53,693 nt of DNA, from positions 1 through 53,693 of the forward strand of contig DAIDGR010000030.1 of the NCBI GenBank assembly GCA_027452265.1, in the 5' to 3' direction. This document shows positions 1 to 8,037 of the stretch, piece by piece (the first letter of the stretch is position 1; every line of letters starts with the position of its first letter). Made by a program: the position numbers and the translations under genes. The notes beneath the pieces are model-generated. The model made no database searches and had not been told where the DNA came from. It saw only the letters and a list, made by a program, of their open reading frames with translations. This DNA comes from Caulobacteraceae bacterium. Its GTDB lineage: Bacteria; Pseudomonadota; Alphaproteobacteria; Caulobacterales; Caulobacteraceae.

Positions 1-1
1 G

Positions 2-589
2 ATCGTTGCCGCGTTCGGATCACCTCCTGGAGCGGAGGCCGACGCGGGAGACCTGGCCCGGTTCGGCCTGGCTGGCGACAATGTCGTGGCCTTCCCCGAT
101 CCGCATTCGCGCACGGTTCGGCGGTCGGTACTCGCCGCGACCCTTAGCGGTGCGATCGCCGCCGGTCTCGTCGCAGGCGTGTTCGCCGACCGCACGCTAT
201 TCGGATCGGCTCCAGAGATGCTGCACACCAGCGACACCGGCCAAGTTCTGGCGCAGGGGGAGCTCGCCGCCAGCCTTTCCAGTAGGCTCTCCGGCGCCCC
301 CGGCGCGGTGCGGATTGGCCTTACGTTCCGCACAGCGGACACGGTGTGCCGGACCTTCAGCACCGCAAGTGGCATGAGCGGGCTGGGATGCCGCGAGGGT
401 CAGCGATGGTCGGTGCCGATCATCGTGTCGGGTAAGGCCGGCACGCAGGGGCAGTCCGAATACCGTCTTGCAGGTGGGGATGTGGCTCCGGCGGTGATGG
501 GCGAAGTCGACAAGCGGATGGTTGGAGATCCGTTGAGCCCAGCGGACGAGCGTTCGCTCATGGCCAGCGGCTGGCGGACCGGTCATTGA
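2..589 (+). CDS. C-terminal part of a probable membrane-anchored anti-sigma factor
   Basis: The reading frame is open to the left edge, so the true start lies outside the window; the GTG at 86 is internal. About 195 residues are visible. A hydrophobic helix (encoded around 125-185, after an RTVRR positively charged flank) would be a single membrane anchor. The part after it carries a G-L-T-F-R...C-R-T-F and G-C-R-E-G-Q-R-W pattern that I associate with the extracytoplasmic end of ECF anti-sigma factors in Caulobacter and Sphingomonas relatives. The cytoplasmic sigma-binding part would lie to the left and cannot be checked. Alternative: an unrelated single-pass membrane protein. It converges with bchJ, with only 32 bases between the two stops. 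Confidence 0.45.
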   Translation: MVAAFGSPPGAEADAGDLARFGLAGDNVVAFPDPHSRTVRRSVLAATLSGAIAAGLVAGVFADRTLFGSAPEMLHTSDTGQVLAQGELAASLSSRLSGAPGAVRIGLTFRTADTVCRTFSTASGMSGLGCREGQRWSVPIIVSGKAGTQGQSEYRLAGGDVAPAVMGEVDKRMVGDPLSPADERSLMASGWRTGH

Positions 590-621
590 CGCGGCGACGT
601 CTCGAACGCCCTGGCCTCGCC

Positions 622-1233
622 TCACCTCTGCCCCCAGCGCACTTCGAAACGGCAGCACTTATTCGCCATCGCCGCGCAGTCGACCTCTACAACGGTCACG
701 GGGCGGCCCAGAGCCCCGCTGAATATCCGACCGAAGGTGGAGGCGAAGGCATCGCAGATGGGATCGGCGGCGCGCAGGCCACGGCAGGCGGGAGAGTCGG
801 TGAGGATCAGATCCAGCCCGCCAGGCGCGCCGCGCCAGGAAAACGCGCCGTCTCCGATGAAGGTCCAGGCGTGTCCGGAAATCGCCACGGCCAGCGCCCG
901 GGCGGCAAGGGACGCGGGAAGATGGCGCAACACGGCCTGAAAGGTCGCGGGAATACGCTTCGCCAGCAGATAGTCGCCGGTAAGCTCCCCGGAATGACGG
1001 GCGGCCGCGTGGGCGCGGGGGCTCTCAAGCTCGGTGAACAGGGCGCGGCAAAGGGAGGAATAGTCGGCCGCGGGAACCATTTGGGTCGGAGGGGACGTCA
1101 GATATCCGGCCAGACCCGCCCGAACGAAGACGCGGCGCACGATGGTTGGATCGTCACCGCCCTCGAGAGCCTCGGCGAGTCGGGTGACCGCGTTGGGGCC
1201 GATACAGCCCGTCCTAGCCGGCGGCCGCGCCAT
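622..1233 (-). CDS. bchJ: BchJ, V4R-domain bacteriochlorophyll biosynthesis protein
   Basis: 203 residues. The C-terminal half has the 4-vinyl-reductase (V4R) fold signature, ending in a Cys-rich [14 protein letters not shown] motif typical of the family. BchJ was first named a divinyl-protochlorophyllide 4-vinyl reductase. Later work on other phototrophs assigned that reaction to BciA/BciB and left BchJ a supporting, perhaps substrate-handling, role. I chose the ATG at 1233 because GGAGG lies 9 bases upstream and the family-like sequence starts there; the frame stays open to 1440 but reads through the end of bchE. The start overlaps the bchE stop by 20 bases, so translation is probably coupled and expression follows the bchE promoter. 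Confidence 0.82.
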   Translation of the reverse strand: MARPPARTGCIGPNAVTRLAEALEGGDDPTIVRRVFVRAGLAGYLTSPPTQMVPAADYSSLCRALFTELESPRAHAAARHSGELTGDYLLAKRIPATFQAVLRHLPASLAARALAVAISGHAWTFIGDGAFSWRGAPGGLDLILTDSPACRGLRAADPICDAFASTFGRIFSGALGRPVTVVEVDCAAMANKCCRFEVRWGQR

Positions 1234-2818
1234 CGGGGCCTGCCTCCATCTGGGCCTTGCCGCCGCCACAGGCGAGGCCGGAAGGCTCCGCGAGCCCGCG
1301 CTTGCGGCTCGGCTGAGCCCGCCAGTCAGCGGGCATGTCTTCGGCGCGGCGGCGCGAGGCGTCAAAGCCGAAGCGAACGGACTTACGGCTCTGCGGCCCC
1401 CAGTAGGCCACCTTGCCCAGGTCATAGAAGGTTCGCTCAAAGCCGGCCTTCATATAGGCCTTCAGACATCCCAGCAGATAGCGCCGCCGCGCGCCGGACC
1501 CGGCCCACGGATAGGAAAACAGAGCCTTCTTCGTGTAAAAACGCCGGTAGTTGTTCATGACGCGATCGAGGAGCTCTCCCCGCTCCATCGCCTGCGGCTT
1601 CATGATGGGCGTCACGAAGTTGTATTTCTCGTAGTCGAACACCTCGACCTTGTCGCCGAGCTCACGGAAGAGGTCGCTGAATGGCCAGGGCGTGTACATC
1701 GACCAGTTGGCCAGATCCGGCTTCCAGTCGCAGGCCATGCGATAGGTCTCTTCAAGGGTCTCCGCGGTCTCGTTCTCGAGCCCGACGATGAACTGCGCCT
1801 CGACCACGATCCCGGCCTGCCGCAACAGTTGAATGGCGCGCTTGTTGTCCGCGACCGTGGTTTCCTTGTTGAAGAGATCGAGTTTGAGCTGCGCCGCCGC
1901 CTCAGTGCCCAATGAGACGTGGATGAGACCCGCCTTTCGATAGAGAGGCAGAAGCTTCTCGTCGCGCAGGATATCGGTCACGCGGGTGTTGATGCCCCAG
2001 AGGATTCCCAGATCCCGTCGGATCAGTTCCTCGCAAAAGGCGACAAACTTCTTGCGATTGATGGTCGGTTCCTCGTCGGCGAGGATGAAGAACCCGACGC
2101 CATGGTCCCGCATCAAGCCTTCGATCTCATCGACGACCCGCTTGGGATCGCGCACCCGGTAGTCCCGCCAGAACTTCCACTGCGAGCAGAAGGTGCAGGT
2201 GAACGGACAGCCCCGCGCCATGTTCGGGATCGCCACCCGCACCCCAAGGGGAATGTAGTTGTAACGCGGCCAGTCGAGGATGCTCCAGTCGGCGACGATG
2301 CTGTCGATGTCCCGGATCGGCGGGGCCGCGGGCGTGGCGGCCACACGGGTCCCGTCGAGAAAGGCAAGGCCATGGATCTGCGCGCGATCCTCAACCCATC
2401 TGCCTTCGGCCACCGCCCGGGCGATGGCGACCATGATCTCCTCGCCCTCCCCGCGCACGATCGCGTCAATCCACGGCGCTTCCGCCAGGACCTGGGGGTA
2501 CATGAAGGTCCCGTGCACGCCACCCAGCAAGGTGAGCGCCCCCGGCGCCGTTTCGCGCGCGATCTTGAGCACCCGTTCGGCGGTGTAGATAGCCGGCGTG
2601 ATGGCGGTGGTCCCGACGATATCGGGCTTAATCTCCGCAATGCGCTCGGCCAGACGCTCATCGGTCATCCGCGTGGTCATGGCGTCGATGAAATGGATGT
2701 CGTGGAAACCCGCCTGGCGTAGCGCCCCGGTCAGATAGGCGGCCCAGGCGGGAGGCCAGTCCCCCGCGATCTCCGCCCCTCCGGAATGGTAGTTGGGATG
2801 AATGAACAGGATCCGCAT
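1214..2818 (-). CDS. bchE: BchE, oxygen-independent Mg-protoporphyrin IX monomethyl ester cyclase
   Basis: 534 residues. It forms the isocyclic E-ring of bacteriochlorophyll without O2, using water-derived oxygen, a B12 cofactor and radical SAM chemistry. The N-terminal 140 residues are a B12-binding-like domain (starting [17 protein letters not shown]). The radical-SAM cluster ligands are C204, C208 and C211 in G-C-P-F-T-C-T-F-C. The sequence is recognisably BchE rather than a generic B12-radical-SAM protein. The ATG has GGGGAG just upstream. An FNR/FixK-like box lies 57 bases before the start (2876-2889), and hemN ends 81 bases upstream. Aerobic phototrophs normally rely on AcsF for this step, so BchE would serve low-oxygen conditions; whether acsF exists elsewhere cannot be seen. 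Confidence 0.92.
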   Translation of the reverse strand: MRILFIHPNYHSGGAEIAGDWPPAWAAYLTGALRQAGFHDIHFIDAMTTRMTDERLAERIAEIKPDIVGTTAITPAIYTAERVLKIARETAPGALTLLGGVHGTFMYPQVLAEAPWIDAIVRGEGEEIMVAIARAVAEGRWVEDRAQIHGLAFLDGTRVAATPAAPPIRDIDSIVADWSILDWPRYNYIPLGVRVAIPNMARGCPFTCTFCSQWKFWRDYRVRDPKRVVDEIEGLMRDHGVGFFILADEEPTINRKKFVAFCEELIRRDLGILWGINTRVTDILRDEKLLPLYRKAGLIHVSLGTEAAAQLKLDLFNKETTVADNKRAIQLLRQAGIVVEAQFIVGLENETAETLEETYRMACDWKPDLANWSMYTPWPFSDLFRELGDKVEVFDYEKYNFVTPIMKPQAMERGELLDRVMNNYRRFYTKKALFSYPWAGSGARRRYLLGCLKAYMKAGFERTFYDLGKVAYWGPQSRKSVRFGFDASRRRAEDMPADWRAQPSRKRGLAEPSGLACGGGKAQMEAGPDGAAAG

Positions 2819-2875
2819 GATCTCCCCGCCTCATCAGCGCCGGGGAGAAGCCTCCGCCACACACCGCCTTGCGCC

Positions 2876-2889
2876 TTGATCTGGATCAG
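2876..2889 (-). promoter_or_regulatory. FNR/FixK-type box upstream of bchE
   Basis: The plus strand reads TTGATCTGGATCAG, a near-perfect match to the FNR/FixK consensus TTGAT-N4-ATCAA; on the coding strand it reads CTGATCCAGATCAA. It sits in the short gap between hemN and bchE, 57 bases before the bchE ATG. That suits an activator bound near -41.5 of a promoter with a short leader. The FNR identity is inferred from the motif and from the oxygen-independent enzyme downstream. Confidence 0.75.
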
Positions 2890-2899
2890 GCCTGGGACG

Positions 2900-4417
2900 T
2901 CAGATGGCGCGGGAATGGCGCCCGCCCTGAGCATCGAAATAGCGGTCGAACGCGGTGCAGATCGTCCGCACCAGCGGCGCGCCGGAGTCCGTGACCCTGA
3001 CACGACCCGCTTCGAGCGTGACGAGGCCGCGGTCGGCATGCGCCTGAAGGTCGCGCCAGAACCCCTCCTCCGCCTCGCGGGTCACGGGACGACGCGCCAA
3101 CAGGTCCGCGAGATCGAGCGATCCGTCGCACATAAGCCGCTCGATCGCCTCGGCGCGCATCAGGTCGTCCTCCGCAAAGGCGACGCCGCGCGCGGTGGGC
3201 GCCCGGTTCTCGATGACCGCGTCCCGCCAGGCCGTAAGATCGGCCGTATTCTGCGTGTAGCCCTGCGGCAGGCGGCTTATGGCGGACATGCCCATTCCGA
3301 TGACGCTGTCGGCGTCGTCGGTGGTGTACCCCTGGAAGTTCCGTCGAAGTCCGCCCGCGGCGTGGACCCGAGCCAGGGCGTCGTGGGGTCGCGCGAAGTG
3401 GTCGAGGCCGATTCGCCGGTAGCCCGCATCCTCAAGACGCTGGGCGGCGGCGAGGGCCTGCTCCAGACGCGCCTCAGCCCCCGGCAGGCTTTTGGGGTCG
3501 AAAATCCGTTGGTGTGGCTTAAGGCTCGGCACGTGCGCGTAGCCGAAGACCGCCAGACGATCCGGCTCCAGGGTCAGGATGAGATCCAGTGTGTCCTCGA
3601 TATCTTCGAGGGTCTGGTCCGGCAGACCATACATCAGGTCGATATTGAGCGAGACGGCCCCCGCGGCCCGCAGCCGCGAGAAGGCCTCCTTGAGGCGCGC
3701 GAACTCCAGAGGGCGGTGCACGGCGTGTTGGACATGCGGGGCCAGGGTCTGGACGCCCAGGCTGGCCCGGCGAAGTCCCTGGCGGCCCGCTTCATCAATC
3801 CAGGCGGACGAGACGAAGGCGGGGTCCAGTTCGGCAGCGATCTCCACATCGTCGTCAAAGGCGAAACCGCGCCGCAGCGCCTCGAAGATCCGCCGAAGAT
3901 CCTCAGCCGAAAGGCTATCGGGCGACCCGCCGCCGAGATGGACGGCCGTGGCTCCGAGGCGACGGCCGATAGCGGAGGCGGTCTGATCGATCTCCTGGCT
4001 CAGGACGTCGGCATAGGCGGCGATGGGTTCCGGCCGACGGCTGACCTTCATGGCGCACCCGCAGTACCAGCAAAGCCGACGGCAGAAGGGAATGTGAAGG
4101 TAAAGCGAGACCGGGCGCGTCTCCGGCAAGGACGCAAGCCAATCCCGATGCGCCTTCCCGTCCACGGCGGGGGAGAACTGCACGGCCGTCGGATAGCTCG
4201 TATATCGCGGCGCATTGGTTTCGCCGAAGGCGCTCACGAAGGCCGCACGCAGTGGGGAGGCGGCGGGCTGCACGGCCTCGCCCGAGAAGGCGTGGACGCC
4301 AGGCTCAGGGATCGCATCCCGACTCATGGCGCCTCGTCCAGGCCGCGATCCGGTTCCAACGCCGCCCGGCGGGCCGAGGCTTTCCGTCCCACCGTCCAGA
4401 TTCATGCCGTCAGACAT
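2900..4417 (-). CDS. hemN: HemN, oxygen-independent coproporphyrinogen III oxidase
   Basis: 505 residues. It decarboxylates coproporphyrinogen III to protoporphyrinogen IX by radical SAM chemistry, feeding heme and bacteriochlorophyll. The Y-L-H-I-P-F-C motif opens a CX3CX2CXC cluster (C112, C116, C119, C121); the fourth Cys and the upstream P-R-Y-T-S-Y-P-T-A favour true HemN over HemW. The start at 4417 has GGAGA 5 bases upstream. It gives roughly 60 extra Gly/Pro-rich N-terminal residues before the conserved core, and a later ATG at 4327 (475 residues) is possible. An FNR-like box lies 54 bases upstream of 4417. bchE and bchJ follow on the same strand. Confidence 0.92.
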   Translation of the reverse strand: MSDGMNLDGGTESLGPPGGVGTGSRPGRGAMSRDAIPEPGVHAFSGEAVQPAASPLRAAFVSAFGETNAPRYTSYPTAVQFSPAVDGKAHRDWLASLPETRPVSLYLHIPFCRRLCWYCGCAMKVSRRPEPIAAYADVLSQEIDQTASAIGRRLGATAVHLGGGSPDSLSAEDLRRIFEALRRGFAFDDDVEIAAELDPAFVSSAWIDEAGRQGLRRASLGVQTLAPHVQHAVHRPLEFARLKEAFSRLRAAGAVSLNIDLMYGLPDQTLEDIEDTLDLILTLEPDRLAVFGYAHVPSLKPHQRIFDPKSLPGAEARLEQALAAAQRLEDAGYRRIGLDHFARPHDALARVHAAGGLRRNFQGYTTDDADSVIGMGMSAISRLPQGYTQNTADLTAWRDAVIENRAPTARGVAFAEDDLMRAEAIERLMCDGSLDLADLLARRPVTREAEEGFWRDLQAHADRGLVTLEAGRVRVTDSGAPLVRTICTAFDRYFDAQGGRHSRAI

Positions 4418-4471
4418 CCCGCTCTCCAGCTGCCAACCCACCGGAGGTTCCTGAGTTTTGGGGGATCATCC

Positions 4472-4485
4472 TTGATCCGGATCAG
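4472..4485 (-). promoter_or_regulatory. FNR/FixK-type box upstream of hemN
   Basis: The plus strand reads TTGATCCGGATCAG (coding strand CTGATCCGGATCAA), again matching TTGAT-N4-ATCAA with one mismatch. It differs from the bchE box only in the spacer and lies 54 bases before the preferred hemN start, against 57 for bchE. The matched sequence and distance support one shared oxygen-responsive regulator. Confidence 0.78.
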
Positions 4486-4524
4486 AGACCGACCCGCTTC
4501 AACCCCGGGCCATCCCGTCGCCCC

Positions 4525-4935
4525 TCAGTTTCGGGCGTCAGCCAGCCTTTGGCCGATGTCGCGATAGGCGGCGGCGATGAGCGCGGTGAGCGCGGCGTCG
4601 TTGGGCATCCGGCCAAGGCGAAGCTTGACGTGGCGCATGCGCTTGCCCGCCCCCTCCATCAGGCCATCGGGATCCGGGAGAGCGGCGCCAAAATAGAAGC
4701 CGACGCTGGCGTGCGCCGTGTGCGCATCGACATAGGCGAAGGCGGCGTCATCCGCGCAAAGCGTGGGTCGTCCGTCGTGCATCAGTTCTCGGACGTTTGG
4801 CCCGCAAGCCCGAAGGACGCTCAGCCAGGGCGCCACGAGGCCACGAACGCCGTCGCCTCCCGCGACCCAGTCCTCCACAGCCGGATCACGTTGGCGGGCG
4901 GCGGGAAAGCGGAACAGGGCGTCGGGATCCATCAT
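4525..4935 (-). CDS. DUF1801 (YdhG-like) protein
   Basis: 136 residues. The central part (F-G-A-A-L-P-D-P-D-G-L-M-E-G-A-G-K-R-M-R-H-V-K-L-R) is typical of DUF1801/YdhG-fold proteins, small soluble proteins of unknown function. I chose the ATG at 4935 because GGAGG is 7 bases upstream; a TTG two codons earlier has no usable spacing. It lies just upstream of the hemN FNR box on the same strand, so it may share a transcript with the gene before it but is probably not controlled by that box. No catalytic residues can be assigned and a link to tetrapyrrole synthesis is unproven. Confidence 0.7.
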   Translation of the reverse strand: MMDPDALFRFPAARQRDPAVEDWVAGGDGVRGLVAPWLSVLRACGPNVRELMHDGRPTLCADDAAFAYVDAHTAHASVGFYFGAALPDPDGLMEGAGKRMRHVKLRLGRMPNDAALTALIAAAYRDIGQRLADARN

Positions 4936-4992
4936 CTCCAATCCTCCAGGCTCAAAGCCTTTGTCCCGGGCCTCGGCGTGCGGAGCCTCATC

Positions 4993-5874
4993 CTAGTCCT
5001 TCGCCCACCCCCAAGGCGTGCGGAGGGCAGCGACGCCGGCTTCTTCGCCGGGATCGAGCGCCGCACGCAGGAAGTCCGCCTGAGGCCGCGCCCGCATCAG
5101 CGCCTGGCCGGCCGCAGCCAGCTGGTCCTGGCGGGGCGGATCCCCCAGAAGGGCGAGGCATGTCTCCACCACCGCCGCATAAGGCGCGAAGGCGACGGCG
5201 CGGGCGAAGGGCGCCTCAGCCTCGGGGTCGCCCCCCTCGGAGACCACGCAGACGCCGTTGCTCAGGAGATAGGAAACACGCACCACCTCGAACTGTGGCG
5301 GATCATAATAGTGGAGGTTGAGGACGATCCGCGCCCGGCTGATCAGGGCGTCCCGCGCTCCGCCATAGACGCCCACGGCGGCCACCACCTTGACGCCTCG
5401 CGCCGCCAAGGCCTGAAGCACGGCCTGCCGACGCGGGTGCGGCGCGCCATAAAACAGAACGTCGATGTCCTTGGGGCCTTGTGGAACGCGCTCCAGCCCC
5501 GAGGCGTGGCCGATAGGCATCAGATGGGCGGCGGGGGCGCCAAGACCCGTCAGGACGGCAAGATTGCGCGGACTGTAGTCCCAGACCATGTGCGTCCGAA
5601 GCGCCGCACGGTAGGCCGCCGTCATCCATACCGAGGCGGCGCTGAGCTGTTCGAGATTATAGATAACGGCGTCGGACGGCAGGGCCGAGGGGTCGTCGAG
5701 CAGGTGCGCGCCCAGCACGATGGAGCGGGCGCCGTGCACGTCCGGATCGCCTCCCCGCAGGACGTCTGCGCCCAACGCTTCCAGTCCAAACGCCACCGCG
5801 TCGGCGACATCAGCCAAAGCCTGGGCGTGGGGAAAGCCCGGCGGAGAGATCAGAATGACCGCAAACCGCGTCAT
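4993..5874 (-). CDS. Glycosyltransferase-like protein (GT-B fold type)
   Basis: 293 residues. The N-terminal half has Rossmann-like strands and a P-I-G-H-A motif. The C-terminal half has R-I-V-L-N-L-H-Y-Y-D...F-E-x-x-R-x-x-Y-L-L-S-N-G-V-C-V-V-S-E, the pattern seen near the nucleotide-sugar site of GT-B transferases such as family 1/4-like proteins. The donor and acceptor cannot be told. The start at 5874 gives MTRFAVILISPPG; upstream codons (to 5916) read through the divergent leader. It is the first gene of the minus-strand run that continues into the DUF1801 gene and hemN. Confidence 0.6.
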   Translation of the reverse strand: MTRFAVILISPPGFPHAQALADVADAVAFGLEALGADVLRGGDPDVHGARSIVLGAHLLDDPSALPSDAVIYNLEQLSAASVWMTAAYRAALRTHMVWDYSPRNLAVLTGLGAPAAHLMPIGHASGLERVPQGPKDIDVLFYGAPHPRRQAVLQALAARGVKVVAAVGVYGGARDALISRARIVLNLHYYDPPQFEVVRVSYLLSNGVCVVSEGGDPEAEAPFARAVAFAPYAAVVETCLALLGDPPRQDQLAAAGQALMRARPQADFLRAALDPGEEAGVAALRTPWGWAKD

Positions 5875-5960
5875 ATCCCTTGATCCCTGGGGCCCGGCCC
5901 GCGCGCAAGCCTGCAATCCGCTTGCTTTCCCACACAGGTCGCCCTCACCTTCTCCGCCCC

Positions 5961-6653
5961 ATGACCCTGCCTGAACCGGACCGTCTGGCCGCCCTTCTCG
6001 CGGCTGAAGCGCGCGCCCTCGCCCTGCTGGACGAGATCGAAGCCCGGGGCCTGATTGCTCCCGGTCGAACGGAGCGTGAGGTGGAGGCGGACATCCGTCG
6101 CCTCGCCGAGGTGGCGTTCAAGGTCGAGCGACATTGGCACAAGCGCATTGTCCGGGCTGGACCCAACACCCTGGCCACCGCCTCGGACGATCCGGACGAC
6201 CGGATGATCGGCGCGGACGACATTGTGTTTCTCGATCTTGGCCCCGTGTTCGCCGACTGGGAGGCGGATGTCGGGCGCAGCTACGCCATCGGCCCCGACC
6301 CGCTGAAGCACCGTCTCGTCGCCGACCTCGCCCTCCAGTTCGAGGCGGTCCGCGGTCGATTTCTGGCGAACCCTGACATCACCGGGGCCGAGCTTTACGA
6401 GGCCGCGGTTCGCTCAGCGGAGGCGGCCGGCTGGCGATTCGGCGGTCAGATCGCCGGCCACCTGGTCGGTGAATTTCCCCACGCGCGCTGGCCCGGCGAA
6501 AAGCGGCATGGCCATATCCGGCCCGAAAACCCCACCCGTCTTCGTGACCCTGACGCCCTTGGCCGTCGCCGCCACTGGATCCTGGAGATCCACCTCGTTT
6601 CGCCGGACGGGGCCTTTGGCGGCTTTTACGAGCGGTTGTTGCAGGAAGCCTGA
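5961..6653 (+). CDS. M24-family (pita-bread fold) peptidase-like protein
   Basis: 230 residues. It resembles aminopeptidase P/methionine aminopeptidase-type metalloenzymes: F-L-D-L-G-P-V-F-A-D-W-E-A-D-V-G-R-S carries the paired Asp ligands, G-H-L-V-G-E-F-P-H the His, and W-I-L-E-I-H-L a Glu ligand. It is short and lacks the N-terminal creatinase domain of full aminopeptidase P. The start at 5961 (MTLPEPDRL) is the first ATG after the region shared with the divergent glycosyltransferase gene. Substrate unknown. There is no obvious operon partner; the next gene, convergent, encodes the DUF4019 protein. Confidence 0.72.
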   Translation: MTLPEPDRLAALLAAEARALALLDEIEARGLIAPGRTEREVEADIRRLAEVAFKVERHWHKRIVRAGPNTLATASDDPDDRMIGADDIVFLDLGPVFADWEADVGRSYAIGPDPLKHRLVADLALQFEAVRGRFLANPDITGAELYEAAVRSAEAAGWRFGGQIAGHLVGEFPHARWPGEKRHGHIRPENPTRLRDPDALGRRRHWILEIHLVSPDGAFGGFYERLLQEA

Positions 6654-6774
6654 CCGAGGCTCGAGGGTGAATTCCGCCGCCGTTAACGCCGCCAGGGACG
6701 GACCGATTACGCCAGCGTCAATCGGGTCGACGCCGAACGCTCCCCGGGCGGCGGCCATGTGGGCGGGCGAGCTC

Positions 6775-7278
6775 TTAACGCTCAGAGATTCCCACCAGTC
6801 GCCACACACTGTCCTTGTCGAGGACGAAGGAGACCTCCTCGAACACCACCTTCTGCGCTTTGTTGACGCCGATCAGGCCCACCGTGACGTAGTCGCCGGC
6901 GGGCAGCTTGCCCTGGGGCGCGGGAGCATGGATCCGGTTCAGGCTGGCCCACTGCAGATTCCGCACCTCGCCGTCGACCGCCGTGCGAGCGGCCGCTGTC
7001 TGGGTGAAGACGTCCCGGGTCTCCAAACCCTTCATCGCGCTGGAGGCGTTGTCCCAGAGGGCGCCGGCCGCCCCCTGATCGATGGCGCCAATGGCCCGGA
7101 TCGCCGCCACCACGAACTCGGTGGGATTGGGCGAGACGCTCACCGGCGCGGGCGCGCCTGGCCGTGGTCCAGCCGCCGCCTGGCCGGCCGCCGGAGATGA
7201 CTGGGCCAGAGCCGGCGCCGCCAGGGCGAACCAAACCAAGCTCGCCAGCGGAATAAAGCGGACTTCCCTCGCGATCAT
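6775..7278 (-). CDS. Exported DUF4019-type protein
   Basis: 167 residues with a clear N-terminal signal peptide (hydrophobic stretch followed by A-P-A-L-A-Q), so probably periplasmic. A Pro/Ala-rich linker is followed by a small alpha+beta domain with the W-x-x-A-S...G-D-Y-V-T-V...E-E-V-S-F-V-L-D-K-D-x-V-W-R-L-V-G pattern I associate with DUF4019. Function unknown. It is transcribed divergently from the GST gene. Confidence 0.62.
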   Translation of the reverse strand: MIAREVRFIPLASLVWFALAAPALAQSSPAAGQAAAGPRPGAPAPVSVSPNPTEFVVAAIRAIGAIDQGAAGALWDNASSAMKGLETRDVFTQTAAARTAVDGEVRNLQWASLNRIHAPAPQGKLPAGDYVTVGLIGVNKAQKVVFEEVSFVLDKDSVWRLVGISER

Positions 7279-7389
7279 TTTGCGCCTCTTGTCGTCATGG
7301 CCCCTTCGATCCTGTTCGACCGCTCAAGGTCAAGGGCCCATAGCGTCACGGCCCCCGGGCGGGACCCGGGCGCACACGCGGAGGACGTC

Positions 7390-8037
7390 ATGTTGCGAAT
7401 CTGGGGACGGGTGACCTCGAGCAATGTGCAGAAGGCGCTCTGGCTGGCCCAGGAGCTGGGCCTTGCTTATGAAAATCCGCAGGTTGGCGGGCCGCACGGT
7501 GGACTCGACAGCCCGGCCTTTCGGGCCCTCACGCCCATGGGGCTCATTCCCGTGCTGGAGGACGACGGATTCGCCATCTGGGAGAGCGAGGCGATCCTTC
7601 GCTATCTCGCCGCCCGCTATGGAGGCGCGGATTTCTGGTCTCAGGACCCGAAGGTTCGGTCCTGGTCCGACCGCTGGATGGCCTGGGCCCAGACACGGTT
7701 GCAACCGGACTTCGTCTCCGGCCTGTTCTGGGGGTTTTACCGCACGCCGGTTGAACAACGTGACGCCGCCGCCATCGCCCGCGCGGAAGCCGCCACCGCC
7801 TCGGACTTTCTCAAGGTGGAAGAGGCCCTCGCCGATCGCCCCTTTTTGTCAGGCCCCGCCCTTGGCCTTGCGGACATCGTCATCGGCTCTCTGCTCTATC
7901 GCTATTTCGAGATGGAGGTCGCCCGCCCTCCCCTCCCCCGGGTCGAGGCCTGGTATCGGCGACTGCAAATGCGCCCGGCCTACGCCAACGCGGTCATGGT
8001 TCCCTTCGACAGCCTGAAGGGCCGGCTCAGCTTCTGA
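7390..8037 (+). CDS. Glutathione S-transferase family protein
   Basis: 215 residues. The N-terminal thioredoxin-like domain starts M-L-R-I-W-G-R-V-T-S-S-N-V-Q-K (S at the usual catalytic position) and includes the cis-Pro region G-L-I-P-V-L and the glutathione-binding W-E-S-E-A-I. The C-terminal half is all-helical, with L-A-D-I-V-I-G. It conjugates or reduces using glutathione in the cytosol; the substrate is not predictable. The ATG at 7390 has GGAGG 5 bases upstream; the open frame extends to 7297 without family sequence. Its 3' end overlaps the convergent sulfotransferase by 11 bases. Confidence 0.88.
   Translation: MLRIWGRVTSSNVQKALWLAQELGLAYENPQVGGPHGGLDSPAFRALTPMGLIPVLEDDGFAIWESEAILRYLAARYGGADFWSQDPKVRSWSDRWMAWAQTRLQPDFVSGLFWGFYRTPVEQRDAAAIARAEAATASDFLKVEEALADRPFLSGPALGLADIVIGSLLYRYFEMEVARPPLPRVEAWYRRLQMRPAYANAVMVPFDSLKGRLSF

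Noticed and set aside
2786-4567. 593-codon open frame on the plus strand
   Set aside because: It is antisense to hemN and bchE; in GC-rich DNA long antisense frames are common, and its translation is Arg/Gly-rich with no family signature.
4252-5883. 543-codon open frame on the plus strand
   Set aside because: Antisense to the DUF1801 and glycosyltransferase-like genes, both of which have recognisable protein sequence.
6683-6780. TTAAC motifs near 6683 and 6776 as CtrA sites
   Set aside because: They are not arranged as TTAA-N7-TTAA and do not lie in front of a suitable gene.
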